NCBI GenBank assembly: GCA_002385545.1
Contig: DGDR01000245.1
Location: 1-56,199 of the forward strand
Source of the DNA: Clostridium sp. UBA3947
GTDB lineage: Bacteria; Bacillota; Clostridia; Clostridiales; Clostridiaceae
Direction of reading: 5' to 3'
Length of the DNA stretch: 56,199 nt
The position numbers were made by a program, and so were the translations under genes. The notes beneath the pieces were generated by a model. It saw only the letters and a program-made list of their open reading frames with translations. It was not told the DNA's origin and searched no databases. This document shows, piece after piece, positions 33,805 to 42,759 of the stretch; the stretch's first letter is position 1, and the number at the start of each line of letters is the position of its first letter.

Positions 33805-34560
33805 TTATTCTTCCAGCTTTTCTTTCATTTGCTTTAATACCCTTTTTTCAATTCGAGATACTTGTACCTGGCTAATTCCAAGCATTTTCGCCACTTGGAT
33901 TTGTGTCTTGTCCTTAAAGTATCTAAGCATTATTATTTGTCTTGCTTTTACATCAAGAGTACCTATGGCTTCCTTTAGAGCTAGCTTATCTATTACATCT
34001 TTATCATCCTCGCTGTTCTCAACTAACTTATCAATAAGTAGCACTGGAGAACCATCATCCTGATGAATAGTATCATATAGATAGTGCATACCATGTAAGG
34101 ATTCTGAAGCCATTAAAACCTCTTCTTTTTTTATTCCGGAATACTCTGATAATTCTTCAATTGTAGGGGCTCTATTCAATTTTTTAGTTAATTTCTCCTT
34201 GTCATAATGCAACTTCCGAGCTAGGTTCTTAACATTTCTGCTAACTTTTATAATGCCATCATCTCGAAAAAACCTTTTTATTTCACCTATAATCATTGGT
34301 ACCGCATAAGTAGAGAACTTCACCTTATAAGATGGGTCAAAATTATTAACCGCTTTCACTAGTCCAATAGAACCGATTTGGAAAATATCTTCATATTCAT
34401 ATCCTCGATTTAAAAACTTCTTGCTTATAGATGATACTAAAGGTAAATTCATTTCTATAACCTTGTTTAATGCATCCTTATCTCCCGATCTTGCAAGTTG
34501 TATAAGCTCTAAATTATCATCATAGTTATAGCTCTCCTTCTTTACAACTTCTCCTTCCAT
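33805..34560 (-). CDS. sigF: Forespore sigma factor SigF
   Basis: This 251-residue RNA polymerase sigma factor, last gene of the spoIIA operon, directs the first forespore-specific gene expression after polar septation. Region 2 includes NRGYEYEDIFQIGSIGLVKAV and FSTYAVPMIIGEIKRFFRDDG, region 3 is near PTIEELSEYSG, and region 4 has the helix-turn-helix TQIQVAKMLGISQVQVSRIEKRVL. It is held inactive by SpoIIAB encoded 10 bases upstream. Confidence 0.98.
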   Translation of the reverse strand: MEGEVVKKESYNYDDNLELIQLARSGDKDALNKVIEMNLPLVSSISKKFLNRGYEYEDIFQIGSIGLVKAVNNFDPSYKVKFSTYAVPMIIGEIKRFFRDDGIIKVSRNVKNLARKLHYDKEKLTKKLNRAPTIEELSEYSGIKKEEVLMASESLHGMHYLYDTIHQDDGSPVLLIDKLVENSEDDKDVIDKLALKEAIGTLDVKARQIIMLRYFKDKTQIQVAKMLGISQVQVSRIEKRVLKQMKEKLEE

Positions 34561-34570
34561 ACTTCTCCAC

Positions 34571-34999
34571 CTAACTTAAAGATTTAAATACCTTTTTCAT
34601 GATTATTTTAGTGCCCTTTCCTGGCTTAGAATCAACCTGCAAGCTATCCATAAAGGTTTCCATAACTGTAAAGCCCATGCCCGATCTCTCTAAATCTGGT
34701 CTTGAAGTATACAAAGGTTGCATAGCCTGTTCTATGTTTTCAATACCTTTACCTTCATCACTGACAATTATAGTTACTTCATCACCTTTTATTTCAGCCT
34801 CGATAACAACTGTACCATCTTTATTTTCATAGCCATGAATAATAGCATTAGTAACTGCTTCAGATACAGCGGTTTTTATATCCGTAAGTTCTTCTATTGT
34901 TGGATCTAGCTGCGAAACAAAAGCAGCTACAGCAACTCTGGCGAAACTCTCATTTTCTGACTTACTTTGAAATTCAATCTTTATCTTGTTTTCGTACAT
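34571..34999 (-). CDS. spoIIAB: Anti-sigma F factor / serine kinase SpoIIAB
   Basis: This 142-residue GHKL-fold protein binds and inhibits SigF and phosphorylates SpoIIAA. It has the N-box (AVSEAVTNAIIHGY, about residues 44-57), the G1 box SDEGKGIENIE and the G2 motif RSGMGFTVMETFMD. It lies between spoIIAA (15-base gap) and sigF in the standard order. Confidence 0.98.
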   Translation of the reverse strand: MYENKIKIEFQSKSENESFARVAVAAFVSQLDPTIEELTDIKTAVSEAVTNAIIHGYENKDGTVVIEAEIKGDEVTIIVSDEGKGIENIEQAMQPLYTSRPDLERSGMGFTVMETFMDSLQVDSKPGKGTKIIMKKVFKSLS

Positions 35000-35014
35000 T
35001 ACAATCCCCCCACT

Positions 35015-35350
35015 TTAGAACTTATTAACAGCTTCTTCCACACTATCAAATATTTTAATAATTTTAAACATACCTGATAACTCAAATACTCTTCTAATTG
35101 AATCCTTAACATCTGTTACACATACAGATCCATTTTTAGCAGCTAGCTTTTTATATCTTCCTATGACTACGCCAATACCTGAGCTATCCATAAAAGTCAC
35201 ACCAGAAAAGTTCATTATAAGCTTAGTTACCTTTTCTCGTTCCAGTCTGTCATCTATTTTGTTTCGCACCTCTGCTGCACTGTGATGATCCAATTCTCCT
35301 ACTAATTGAACGATTAATTTATTATCCTTGTTATCAAATTTAATATACAT
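35015..35350 (-). CDS. spoIIAA: Anti-sigma F factor antagonist SpoIIAA
   Basis: This 111-residue STAS-domain protein, when unphosphorylated, displaces SigF from SpoIIAB. The phosphorylated serine is in VTFMDSSGIGVVIGRYK at about residue 57. First gene of the operon; its SD AAGGAG (35359-35364) lies inside a small hairpin. SpoIIE, the phosphatase that activates it, is not in this window. Confidence 0.97.
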   Translation of the reverse strand: MYIKFDNKDNKLIVQLVGELDHHSAAEVRNKIDDRLEREKVTKLIMNFSGVTFMDSSGIGVVIGRYKKLAAKNGSVCVTDVKDSIRRVFELSGMFKIIKIFDSVEEAVNKF

Positions 35351-35357
35351 AATTTCC

Positions 35358-35370
35358 GCTCCTTAGGAGC
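35358..35370 (-). promoter_or_regulatory. SD-sequestering hairpin before spoIIAA
   Basis: On the minus strand GCTCC-TAA-GGAGC is a 5-bp inverted repeat. The SD AAGGAG forms part of the loop and second arm, 8 bases from the ATG. It could moderate translation of the whole operon. Confidence 0.35.
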
Positions 35371-35472
35371 AGTTTCCCCCCTTTGTTCTTAATTTAATAA
35401 AAGCCTCTAAGAATAAAAAATATATGTATTTATGCAGTACCTACTATTTATATGACAAGTAGCATATTAATA

Positions 35473-35501
35473 ATATTCTACTTTTTACCATTTTTTCCTT
35501 C
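35473..35501 (-). promoter_or_regulatory. Sigma-H-type promoter of spoIIA
   Basis: On the minus strand AGAAGGAAAA matches the sigma-H -35 (RnAGGAWWW) and GTAGAATAT matches its -10 (RnnGAATWW), 11 bases apart. Start would be about 115 bases upstream of spoIIAA. Sigma-H is the known activator of spoIIA in Bacillus and Clostridium, so this assignment fits. Confidence 0.75.
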
Positions 35502-35594
35502 TATATTTTGGAAATATTTGCGTACATTATATTATTATACCCATATTTTCGGATTTTTAAACACATAAAAGTAAATTTTTATATACTTTAAAGG

Positions 35595-35622
35595 TTGAGG
35601 CTATTAGAATTTATGCTATAAT
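35595..35622 (+). promoter_or_regulatory. Sigma-A promoter of speE
   Basis: TTGAGG (35595-35600) and TATAAT (35617-35622) are separated by 16 bases, with TG one base before the -10 (extended -10, TGC-TATAAT). It lies 48 bases upstream of the speE ATG. Confidence 0.8.
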
Positions 35623-35669
35623 TTAACTTGAGTTTAAATACAATAATTACTAAAAGGAGGAGTTTTTCA

Positions 35670-36497
35670 ATGGATATGTGGTTAAAAGAAGGGCAGATTG
35701 AAAACTCTGCTATGACCTATAAAGTTAAAGAAACCCTTGTAAGAAGAAAAACTGAATACCAAGACTTAGCTATTTTAGATACATATGATTTTGGTAGAAT
35801 GCTTGTATTAGATGGTATTGTTCAAACATCTATAAAGGATGAATATGTTTATCATGAGATGATAACCCATATACCATTAAACAGCCATCCAAATCCTAAA
35901 AAGGTATTGGTAGTAGGAGGCGGTGATGGAGGAGCAATAAGAGAAATATTAAAACACCCTTCTGTAGAAAAAGCTGTTTTATGTGAAATTGATGCTGCTG
36001 TTATAGAAGAATGTAAGAAGTATCTTCCAGAAATAAGCTGCGCACTAAATGACCCAAGATGTGAAATTTTTATTGGTGATGGCATAAAATATGTTCATGA
36101 GCATAAGAATGAATTTGACGTAGTAATAGTAGATTCCACCGATCCATTTGGTGCTGCTGAAGGTTTATTTGGCGGTAGCTTTTACAAGGAAATTTATGAG
36201 TGCTTAACTGAGGATGGTATTTTCGTAGCCCAAACAGAGACTCCTTTCTATCTTCCAGATGTAGTTAGAAAGGTATTTAATGATGCTAAGGCAATTTTCC
36301 CAATAACTAAGCTTTTCATGGCAGCCATCCCTACTTATCCTAGTGGCTATTGGAGCTTTACAATAGGTTCAAAAAAATATGATCCAGAAAACATAGATCC
36401 TGCCAATGGACTTGACCTTGACACAAAATATTACACAAGAAAGCTTCACAAGGCTTCTTTTGTTTTACCTAAATTTATTGAAAATCTTACTAAATAA
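35670..36497 (+). CDS. speE: Spermidine synthase (polyamine aminopropyltransferase)
   Basis: This 275-residue SpeE transfers an aminopropyl group from decarboxylated SAM to putrescine. Motifs are LVLDGIVQTSIKDEYVYHEMI, VLVVGGGDGGAIREILKH (SAM site, about residues 82-99), VDSTDPFGAAEGLF with the catalytic aspartate and TETPFY. The start at 35670 is preceded by GGAGGAG; an upstream TTG-initiated extension has no support. The decarboxylated-SAM supplier (speD) and agmatinase (speB) are not in the window, although an Orn/Lys/Arg decarboxylase lies at 50.9 kb. Confidence 0.97.
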   Translation: MDMWLKEGQIENSAMTYKVKETLVRRKTEYQDLAILDTYDFGRMLVLDGIVQTSIKDEYVYHEMITHIPLNSHPNPKKVLVVGGGDGGAIREILKHPSVEKAVLCEIDAAVIEECKKYLPEISCALNDPRCEIFIGDGIKYVHEHKNEFDVVIVDSTDPFGAAEGLFGGSFYKEIYECLTEDGIFVAQTETPFYLPDVVRKVFNDAKAIFPITKLFMAAIPTYPSGYWSFTIGSKKYDPENIDPANGLDLDTKYYTRKLHKASFVLPKFIENLTK

Positions 36498-36500
36498 TTA

Positions 36501-36520
36501 GGGGTGAAATTCAATCACCC
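36501..36520 (+). terminator. Short terminator after speE
   Basis: GGGGTGA (36501-36507) and TCACCCC (36515-36521) form a 7-bp stem around AATTCAA, followed by TTAAACTTTT. The stem overlaps the stop codon of the convergent methyltransferase gene. Confidence 0.6.
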
Positions 36521-38221
36521 CTTAAACTTTTCAATATACTCAATTTCTGATTCACTGAACTTAAAGTAGTCATATAAATCCATGTCCATACTTATATCAT
36601 CTGTTGGAACATATAATCTAATTAAATTATTAGGATAGTACTCATACAAGCTACCACCCAATTTTTTAGCAAAACTCTTATAGTAAAACTCATAGATTTT
36701 ACTGTTTAGAAGCTTCACTAAAAGCTCATAGCTTATAAGCTCATCATCCTTCAATAATAGAGCATAAATATCTGCACTAAAATAGTTTCCTTTATCTATT
36801 ACAAAGCGGTTCGTAGCACTTTTATAGGGAAAAATAATTTTTTCCCTTTCAAATAAGCTGCTGTCCCTACCCCATTGAAGCTCATACCATTTCCTTCTTC
36901 CTAGCCTACATTCTCGTCTATTCATAAGCTTATCTTTATAATTTGCAATATATTTTATAGCAAAAGGATGACTTTCTTCATTTTTTATAAAATTAGAATA
37001 AATTATGTAGGCCGATGATTTTATTTTCTTATCTAAGGATATAGAGCTACTTTTTATCCAAGGTTTTAGCAAATCCTTTTCTATATTATGCTCCAAAGCA
37101 AGCTTTTCTGTAACAATATAAGCCTTATCACAACCTGTAATTATTCCCTGATAACTGTTACATATTTCTCCCAAGGTTCTTTTACATCTCTGTTCAATTT
37201 TATCTATAATTTTTAGCACCATTTGATTTTGCAGCCTCCAAGGCTCAGAACTTAAACTATTTGTAGCTACTGTAAAGCTGTTAAAACTAGATTCTTGGAA
37301 ACTAGTTTTAGTCTGGTTAGGAGAATTAGGCTTGCTAACAATAATCGATTTAGAAGGCTTGCTTTCCAAAAAGATTATAGCCGGATCTATACCAGCATTT
37401 TTAAATGGTCTATATCCATAAAAATCTGTTATTCTATATATATTACTTTCACTCAAGATATAGGCTCTTAATTTTTCGCCACTGAGAGCCTCCATGAAGT
37501 ACCTAGAGGTAATTAAGGTTATTTTATAATCATCATAAACCCTTTGTAAGGATTTCTTAATAAAGCAATAAGATAAATCTCCCTTATCATTTAATATATT
37601 TTTATATTTTTCTCTTATTTTACCTGCATATTCCTTATCCAAAAACTTAGTTCCAACATAAGGAGGATTACCAATAATTATATGAAATTTATCACTATAA
37701 TCATCTAGCAAAAAATCCTTATTAATTAAATTCTTCTCGTTTACGTATTCTGCCCTCTCATACAATTCTATAGCTAATATTTTCAAGGCTGTAGAATCAA
37801 TGTCTATACCAAACAGATTGTTATCTAATATATGCTTATTCAAATTATTTAAATTTAAGCTTAACCCATGAACTTTATTTATTATCTCTAAGTTTCTTAT
37901 GTAAATATCTCTTAACTTATCAAAGATTAAAAGCAATATACTCCCGCAACCGCAACTGGGATCTAAAATTCTAATAAAAGGATTTTTTATTATATCATCA
38001 GATATAGTATGGTTAATCATGTAATTAACTATTTCCTTAGGCGTATATACTACTCCCTTTTTGCCATCAGCTTCTTTTTGTGAATAATAGTCCCCAAAGG
38101 AAGTTTCATTTTTTAAACCAAAGAAAAATTTACATCTTTTAATTAATAATTTTTTACATATACTATCCTTAGAACTTAAAATTTCTTTATATAAGTTATC
38201 AATATTTTTATAGAAATCCAA
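36515..38221 (-). CDS. CamA-like orphan N6-adenine DNA methyltransferase
   Basis: This 568-residue Eco57I/TaqI-type adenine methyltransferase has an attached target-recognition domain. SAM motif I is DPSCGCGS at 87-94 and catalytic motif IV NPPY at 185-188. GVVYTPKEIVNYM (56-68) precedes the SAM site. The recognition half includes YQGIITGCDKAYIV (357-370) and NRRECRLGRRKWYELQWGR (434-452). From memory these match, segment by segment, Clostridioides difficile CamA (577 residues), which methylates CAAAAA and influences sporulation. No nuclease gene is adjacent, so it is an orphan. Divergent from pdaA and convergent with speE. Its exact recognition sequence is inferred only. Confidence 0.9.
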   Translation of the reverse strand: MDFYKNIDNLYKEILSSKDSICKKLLIKRCKFFFGLKNETSFGDYYSQKEADGKKGVVYTPKEIVNYMINHTISDDIIKNPFIRILDPSCGCGSILLLIFDKLRDIYIRNLEIINKVHGLSLNLNNLNKHILDNNLFGIDIDSTALKILAIELYERAEYVNEKNLINKDFLLDDYSDKFHIIIGNPPYVGTKFLDKEYAGKIREKYKNILNDKGDLSYCFIKKSLQRVYDDYKITLITSRYFMEALSGEKLRAYILSESNIYRITDFYGYRPFKNAGIDPAIIFLESKPSKSIIVSKPNSPNQTKTSFQESSFNSFTVATNSLSSEPWRLQNQMVLKIIDKIEQRCKRTLGEICNSYQGIITGCDKAYIVTEKLALEHNIEKDLLKPWIKSSSISLDKKIKSSAYIIYSNFIKNEESHPFAIKYIANYKDKLMNRRECRLGRRKWYELQWGRDSSLFEREKIIFPYKSATNRFVIDKGNYFSADIYALLLKDDELISYELLVKLLNSKIYEFYYKSFAKKLGGSLYEYYPNNLIRLYVPTDDISMDMDLYDYFKFSESEIEYIEKFKG

Positions 38222-38296
38222 GCTAATCCTCCCCCAAGTGCATTTATTTAACTGTCATTTTAATCATCATTATAACACAGAAAAGGAAGTGCTTAA

Positions 38297-39244
38297 ATGA
38301 ACAAATACTTAATGTCTAATCTACTCAGCGTTTTTTTAGTTTTTTCCACTATCTTTTCAAAACCTTATGTCCATGTTACAGCCCAATACAATAAAAATCA
38401 TGTAGGCCATGATAACATAGAGGAGGACTTAGAGCCTATTTTTATAAATGATGAGCTAGAGGAATCTAAACAATGTGAAGAAGAAGATAGAAATATTATT
38501 AGGAAAAAATTCTTTATAGACTTTAATAATAAACGTCATAGCACTAAGGAGCATTCTTGGTTTTTTAAACCCAATAATAAAGGTCTTCCACCAGAGGAAC
38601 CCGAAGAAATAATTGATTTACTTAAAAATAATGAAGGCTACTACTTAGGTAATACTAAGGAAAAGGAGATTTATTTAACCTTTGATGAAGGATATGAAAA
38701 TGGTTATACAAACGATATTTTGGATATTTTAAAAAAGCATAATGTTAAAGCTGCTTTTTTTGTAGTAAAGCCTTATTTAAAAAGCAATCCAGATATAATA
38801 AAACGTATGGCAGATGAAGGACACTTGGTTTGTAATCACTCTGCTCATCATCCCTCTATGGCTAAAATTACAGACTTTGAAAAATTCAAAAAGGAGCTTG
38901 GTGAAGTAGAAGAATTATATAAAGAAATTACAGGAAAAGATATGCCTAAGTATTTTCGTCCTCCTATGGGTAGATACAGCGAACTTTCCTTGCATTATAC
39001 AAAGGAATTAGGCTATAAATCTATATTTTGGAGTTTGGCCTACTTTGATTGGGATCCTAAGAAACAACCAGATCCTAAGGAAGCAAAGCAGAAGCTACTA
39101 AAACGAACTCATAATGGAGCAATTATTTTGCTCCACGCTGTATCAAAGACTAACAAAAATATATTAGATGATCTATTAACTGCCTGGAAAGAACAAGGCT
39201 ATAGCTTTAAAACCTTGGATCAGCTTTCTATAAACCAAGAATAA
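38297..39244 (+). CDS. pdaA: Polysaccharide deacetylase of the PdaA type
   Basis: This 315-residue exported NodB-domain enzyme is predicted to deacetylate N-acetylmuramic acid during muramic-delta-lactam formation in the spore cortex. A signal sequence/anchor covers about residues 1-28, then a charged linker, with the NodB domain at about 115-310. Motif 1 is LTFDEGYEN, with Glu where typical deacetylases have the second Asp and Bacillus PdaA has Asn. Motif 2 is NHSAHHPSM, motif 3 FRPPMGRYS, then W(S)LAYFDWDP and a final ILLHAVS. An SD GGAAG-type site is weakly present. Confidence 0.9.
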   Translation: MNKYLMSNLLSVFLVFSTIFSKPYVHVTAQYNKNHVGHDNIEEDLEPIFINDELEESKQCEEEDRNIIRKKFFIDFNNKRHSTKEHSWFFKPNNKGLPPEEPEEIIDLLKNNEGYYLGNTKEKEIYLTFDEGYENGYTNDILDILKKHNVKAAFFVVKPYLKSNPDIIKRMADEGHLVCNHSAHHPSMAKITDFEKFKKELGEVEELYKEITGKDMPKYFRPPMGRYSELSLHYTKELGYKSIFWSLAYFDWDPKKQPDPKEAKQKLLKRTHNGAIILLHAVSKTNKNILDDLLTAWKEQGYSFKTLDQLSINQE

Positions 39245-39281
39245 TTCATATATCAATGACTGTTGCATATTTGACGCTAAA

Positions 39282-39322
39282 AACTGTTGCACAATTAGTA
39301 AAATACTCATTGTGCAACAGTT
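39282..39322. terminator. Bidirectional hairpin between pdaA and fchA (GTTGCAC family)
   Basis: AACTGTTGCACAAT (39282-39295) and ATTGTGCAACAGTT (39309-39322) form a perfect 14-bp stem with a 13-base loop, followed on the plus strand by CCTTTATTTAA. A partial copy GACTGTTGCATA lies just upstream at 39258-39269. It separates convergent pdaA and fchA. Confidence 0.8.
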
Positions 39323-39349
39323 CCTTTATTTAAATATTTATTTTGTAGC

Positions 39350-39985
39350 CTACAATCTTTCATATACTATTTTCATGATTTCATTTTTCATATTTTCAGC
39401 CTTTTCTAATAGTTCTTTACATTCCTGCTCTACTTTTTCATTACTTTCTTCCTTGAGAGCCTTTAAATTTACCATAACGTTAAGGAAACAGCTCTCTACT
39501 GCTGCCTTAGCTAAAATAGCAGAAACTCCTGCATCGGATATAACATTGGAATTTCCAAATTTAGCAGCTGTGAGAATATGGTCCATAAATTCAACAGTTT
39601 CTTTCATCAAGCTATAAGGTACCTTCATTGAATTATGCAAACCCTCAGCAATCATTTTGCTTCTATGTTCCTTCTCTTCCTCACTGTTCTTAGGCAATTT
39701 ATAGCTTTGCATTAAAGTAGAAAAGGCTTCGCCGTCTTTATTAATATACTGTTGAAACTCCTCAAGCTTTAATGTTACGAACTCCAATGCTTTATTAACC
39801 ATTTCTTGTTCATCTTTATGCAAATTATCATAGGCCTTCTTCCCAATGGTTAGGTTAAATACCATAGAGCTTAAAGCAGCAGACAATGCGGATGATAAGG
39901 CTGCTGCCCCTCCCCCTCCAGGTACTGGACTGCTAGATGCTAGCTTACTTAAAAAATCATTAATTTGATCCTTTTCAAATCCCAT
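39350..39985 (-). CDS. fchA: Formimidoyl/methenyl-THF cyclodeaminase-like protein
   Basis: This 211-residue all-helical protein of the FTCD_C family corresponds to clostridial FchA, usually annotated methenyltetrahydrofolate cyclohydrolase, in one-carbon metabolism. The N-terminal PVPGGGGAAALSSALSAALSSMVFNLTIGKKAY (about 18-50) contains the glycine-rich signature; FGNSNVISDAGVSAILAKAAVE is the second conserved block. No fhs or folD neighbour is present. Single gene, SD GGAGG before the ATG. Confidence 0.88.
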   Translation of the reverse strand: MGFEKDQINDFLSKLASSSPVPGGGGAAALSSALSAALSSMVFNLTIGKKAYDNLHKDEQEMVNKALEFVTLKLEEFQQYINKDGEAFSTLMQSYKLPKNSEEEKEHRSKMIAEGLHNSMKVPYSLMKETVEFMDHILTAAKFGNSNVISDAGVSAILAKAAVESCFLNVMVNLKALKEESNEKVEQECKELLEKAENMKNEIMKIVYERL

Positions 39986-40017
39986 ATTTATTCCTCCATA
40001 AACTTTTAATCTGTAAA

Positions 40018-41523
40018 TTATTTAATTTTGAATAGCTCCTTGAAATCTTGTAACCTTAAGGCATACAAGGTGAGGAAATATGTTGGTACGCCCAAGGTAA
40101 AGCTAATGGCTATTAATATCAATGAAGAATTTATGTAAGGTATTATTAAATAAATTAATACTAGCATTAAGAGGCTTGCTACTACAATCTTAAGAATATT
40201 AATTCTAATTTCCTTCTCTAAAGTAATTTTAGTCTCTTTCTTAAGTTGATAATAAAAGGTTAAACAAGATACAGTCACTGCTAATGAGTTTCCTAATGCT
40301 AATCCTGGTGCTCCTAATAGCTTTAAAAATATTGGAGCAAAGATAAAATTTAAACCAATACATACAATAGAATTAATAGCTGCAACCTTAGCCTTATTAA
40401 CTGAGAAAAAAGCCCTGCTAATTAAATCTCTAATGCCATAAAAAATAATAGTTGGAATATAAAATTTTAATACAGCTGCCGTTTGCAAGACTTCTGAGTA
40501 ACCGAATTTGCCTCTCATAAGATATACAGCAATAACGGATTTACCTAATAAGAGCAAGGCCGCTGCCGCAGGTACTGTTAGCATCAATATTACAATAATC
40601 CCCCTAGCTACTTCCTTATTAAAATCCTCATAGCTATCCTTATTAAGAAGCTTAGCCAACTTTGGATACACGATTAAGATAATTGCCTGGCCAATAACTT
40701 CATATACTAGCATATTTATTTTATTTGCATATTCAAGTGAAGAAATTGCTCCCTTAGGAAGTTTACCAGCATAAAATCTAAGGATGAAAATATTAATTTG
40801 AGCTAAGGATGTAGAAAATATTATTGGAGCTACACTTCTAAATAATACTTTAAGTTCTTCTTGTTTAAAGTTTAGAGCTGGTCTATATTTGTATCCCAAT
40901 TTAATATATCTTGGTACTAAAATTAGTAGCATCATTAAGAAACCTATTGTTGTAAATACCCCGAAACCTATTAAACCATAAAAGTTTATAAATATAAGTA
41001 AATATATTATATTGATAATATTAGGTGTTACAGGCCCAAAAGCTACTTCGGTAAAATGATTATGGTTCTGTAAAACTCCTGATAAAATGCTTTGAGCTCC
41101 TATAAATATTATGGATACAATCATTATTCTAAACATAAAAATAGCCTGCTGTAATGAATAATTGTCTCCAGCTATAGTAGGCGCTAATATGGTTATGATG
41201 CTCTTTGCAAAGCTTCCAAATATAAGTCCAAGTACTAATGCTACTATTGTAATTATAGTAATTAAATTATTAATAAAATAATTGTTTTCTTCCTTACTTT
41301 TGGAACTTAACATCGAGTTATATAAAGGTATAAAAGCATTAGTAATACCATAACTAATACTTATCAATAACATAGTACTTCCAAGCGCTAAGGTGTAAAT
41401 ATCATTCTCAATGGAAAGGCCAAAATTTCTGGCTATTAAGGCATCTCTTATCAAGCCAAAAATTTTGCCTAAAATTATTATAATCATAACCTTTACGGTG
41501 TTGTTAAATGATATTTTTTTCAT
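40018..41523 (-). CDS. MurJ/MviN-type lipid flippase
   Basis: This 501-residue MOP-superfamily transporter has about fourteen membrane helices. It is MurJ-like, with KIFGLIRDALIARNFG at 15-30, FRSVAPIIFSTSLAQIN and a helix-rich C-terminus. The MurJ branch translocates lipid II. Given its place at the end of an envelope-polysaccharide cluster and ATGA overlap with the O-antigen-ligase-like gene, it may instead flip a lipid-linked polysaccharide unit. The sequence alone does not settle it. Confidence 0.85.
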   Translation of the reverse strand: MKKISFNNTVKVMIIIILGKIFGLIRDALIARNFGLSIENDIYTLALGSTMLLISISYGITNAFIPLYNSMLSSKSKEENNYFINNLITIITIVALVLGLIFGSFAKSIITILAPTIAGDNYSLQQAIFMFRIMIVSIIFIGAQSILSGVLQNHNHFTEVAFGPVTPNIINIIYLLIFINFYGLIGFGVFTTIGFLMMLLILVPRYIKLGYKYRPALNFKQEELKVLFRSVAPIIFSTSLAQINIFILRFYAGKLPKGAISSLEYANKINMLVYEVIGQAIILIVYPKLAKLLNKDSYEDFNKEVARGIIVILMLTVPAAAALLLLGKSVIAVYLMRGKFGYSEVLQTAAVLKFYIPTIIFYGIRDLISRAFFSVNKAKVAAINSIVCIGLNFIFAPIFLKLLGAPGLALGNSLAVTVSCLTFYYQLKKETKITLEKEIRINILKIVVASLLMLVLIYLIIPYINSSLILIAISFTLGVPTYFLTLYALRLQDFKELFKIK

Positions 41524-42722
41524 ATCTTATTTTCCTTTTTGTTTGATAATATTATTAACGAAATTACATTCATAATAAAATAAAAATTCATAACCTTAGG
41601 CAATAGAATTATATTATCAAAAAGGCTCATTATCCAAAACAGTACATTTACTATTGTTATAGCAACACAAATATTTCTCATGGTTCCAGTAGTTGCTTTA
41701 AATGCCTTTATTGAATTTACTAATAAAAAGATCATTAATAATATAAATGGTATAAATCCAACTATACCAAGCTCACTTAAAAATTTTAAATAAATATTAT
41801 GAGTATGATAAATATCTGGATTGTAATGATACTGTGGATACCTAAGGTAATAGTCTTTAAACACGGATTCAAAATTACCTATTGCAACACCTATAATAGG
41901 ATGATCTCGAAATACATGCCAAGCAATCTTGTAAATCTGACTTCTACCAGCATCACCAGTGCTAATTCTTTCTTTAACAAAAGGAGTTTGCAACAATACA
42001 ATAAATGCAGGTATCAAAACATATAATAGTTTTCGTATATAGAATACTGAAATAAATGCTCCACCTAGGCCTATAGCCAATAAAGCATTCCTTGATCCTG
42101 TAAAAATAACACTTAAAAAGATCATTACCAGCTCTAATATATAAAACAATTTCTTCTTTATATTTCTTTCATCTAACATAAGAAAGAATAAGGGAAAGAA
42201 CAGTACTACAAGATATCCTCCATATATGTTAGGATTTCCTGTAGTTGATTCTACTCTAAGAAGTCCCGACCATTCTTCAAAGCCTAGCCCAAAGATTTTT
42301 TCGTAAAATCCAATCAACATAACTACAAATGCAGGATAATATATAAGTTTTACCAATTTTTCCTTATAAAATTCCATGTTACATTCAAATCTAAATATAT
42401 AGAAAAGGCCTGTTAATATACCAAATCTCAAAGTCTCTTTTAAAACCAAAATTACATTTGTACAATAAGTAATAGAAAACAACATGATACAGGTTATAAT
42501 TACCATCAACAAGGAAACTGGCTCCTTAAGAAAAAGGATTAAGTTTTCTTTAAATTCCTTACGCTTATTTCTATCCCGTAATACATAGACTAAATAAAAC
42601 AACAATACAAGTAATAACATAACCTCAGTAATGGGATATTTCCAATTAAGCCTAGATGGTACTAAAGGGAAAAAAATAATGTACAAAATAAAACTATAAT
42701 AAAACAATTTTTTCATAGTCAT
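41520..42722 (-). CDS. O-antigen ligase/polymerase-like membrane protein
   Basis: This 400-residue multi-helix membrane protein belongs to the Wzy/WaaL O-antigen ligase family. About eleven helices are present. The hallmark large outer loop follows GDAGRSQIYKIAWHVFRDHPIIGVAIGNFESVF, with HTHNIYLKFLSELGIVGFIPF. It polymerises or ligates lipid-linked oligosaccharide on the outer face. Its end overlaps the flippase start by 4 bases. Two starts are possible (42722, or the ATG at 42716 with slightly better SD spacing). Confidence 0.85.
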   Translation of the reverse strand: MTMKKLFYYSFILYIIFFPLVPSRLNWKYPITEVMLLLVLLFYLVYVLRDRNKRKEFKENLILFLKEPVSLLMVIITCIMLFSITYCTNVILVLKETLRFGILTGLFYIFRFECNMEFYKEKLVKLIYYPAFVVMLIGFYEKIFGLGFEEWSGLLRVESTTGNPNIYGGYLVVLFFPLFFLMLDERNIKKKLFYILELVMIFLSVIFTGSRNALLAIGLGGAFISVFYIRKLLYVLIPAFIVLLQTPFVKERISTGDAGRSQIYKIAWHVFRDHPIIGVAIGNFESVFKDYYLRYPQYHYNPDIYHTHNIYLKFLSELGIVGFIPFILLMIFLLVNSIKAFKATTGTMRNICVAITIVNVLFWIMSLFDNIILLPKVMNFYFIMNVISLIILSNKKENKI

Positions 42723-42759
42723 ATCCCCTATAAACTTTATTTATCTCTTTATTAAATCA

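Larger units (their letters stand above)
35351..35669. other. Divergent control region spoIIA / speE
   Basis: These 319 bases contain, from left to right, the SD hairpin of spoIIAA, a sigma-H-type promoter for spoIIA, about 90 AT-rich bases in which I see nothing assignable, and the sigma-A promoter and SD of speE. No small gene is apparent. Confidence 0.6.

Noticed and set aside
35628..35669. Upstream TTG start for speE
   Set aside because: It would place the start just downstream of the -10 box and before the SD GGAGGAG that serves the ATG at 35670.
36515..38221. Part of a type II or IIG restriction-modification system
   Set aside because: No nuclease domain in the protein and none in neighbouring genes; the match to CamA is better.
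39258..39322. CRISPR-like array near pdaA
   Set aside because: The GTTGCAC units form one hairpin plus a partial copy, without regular spacers or cas genes.
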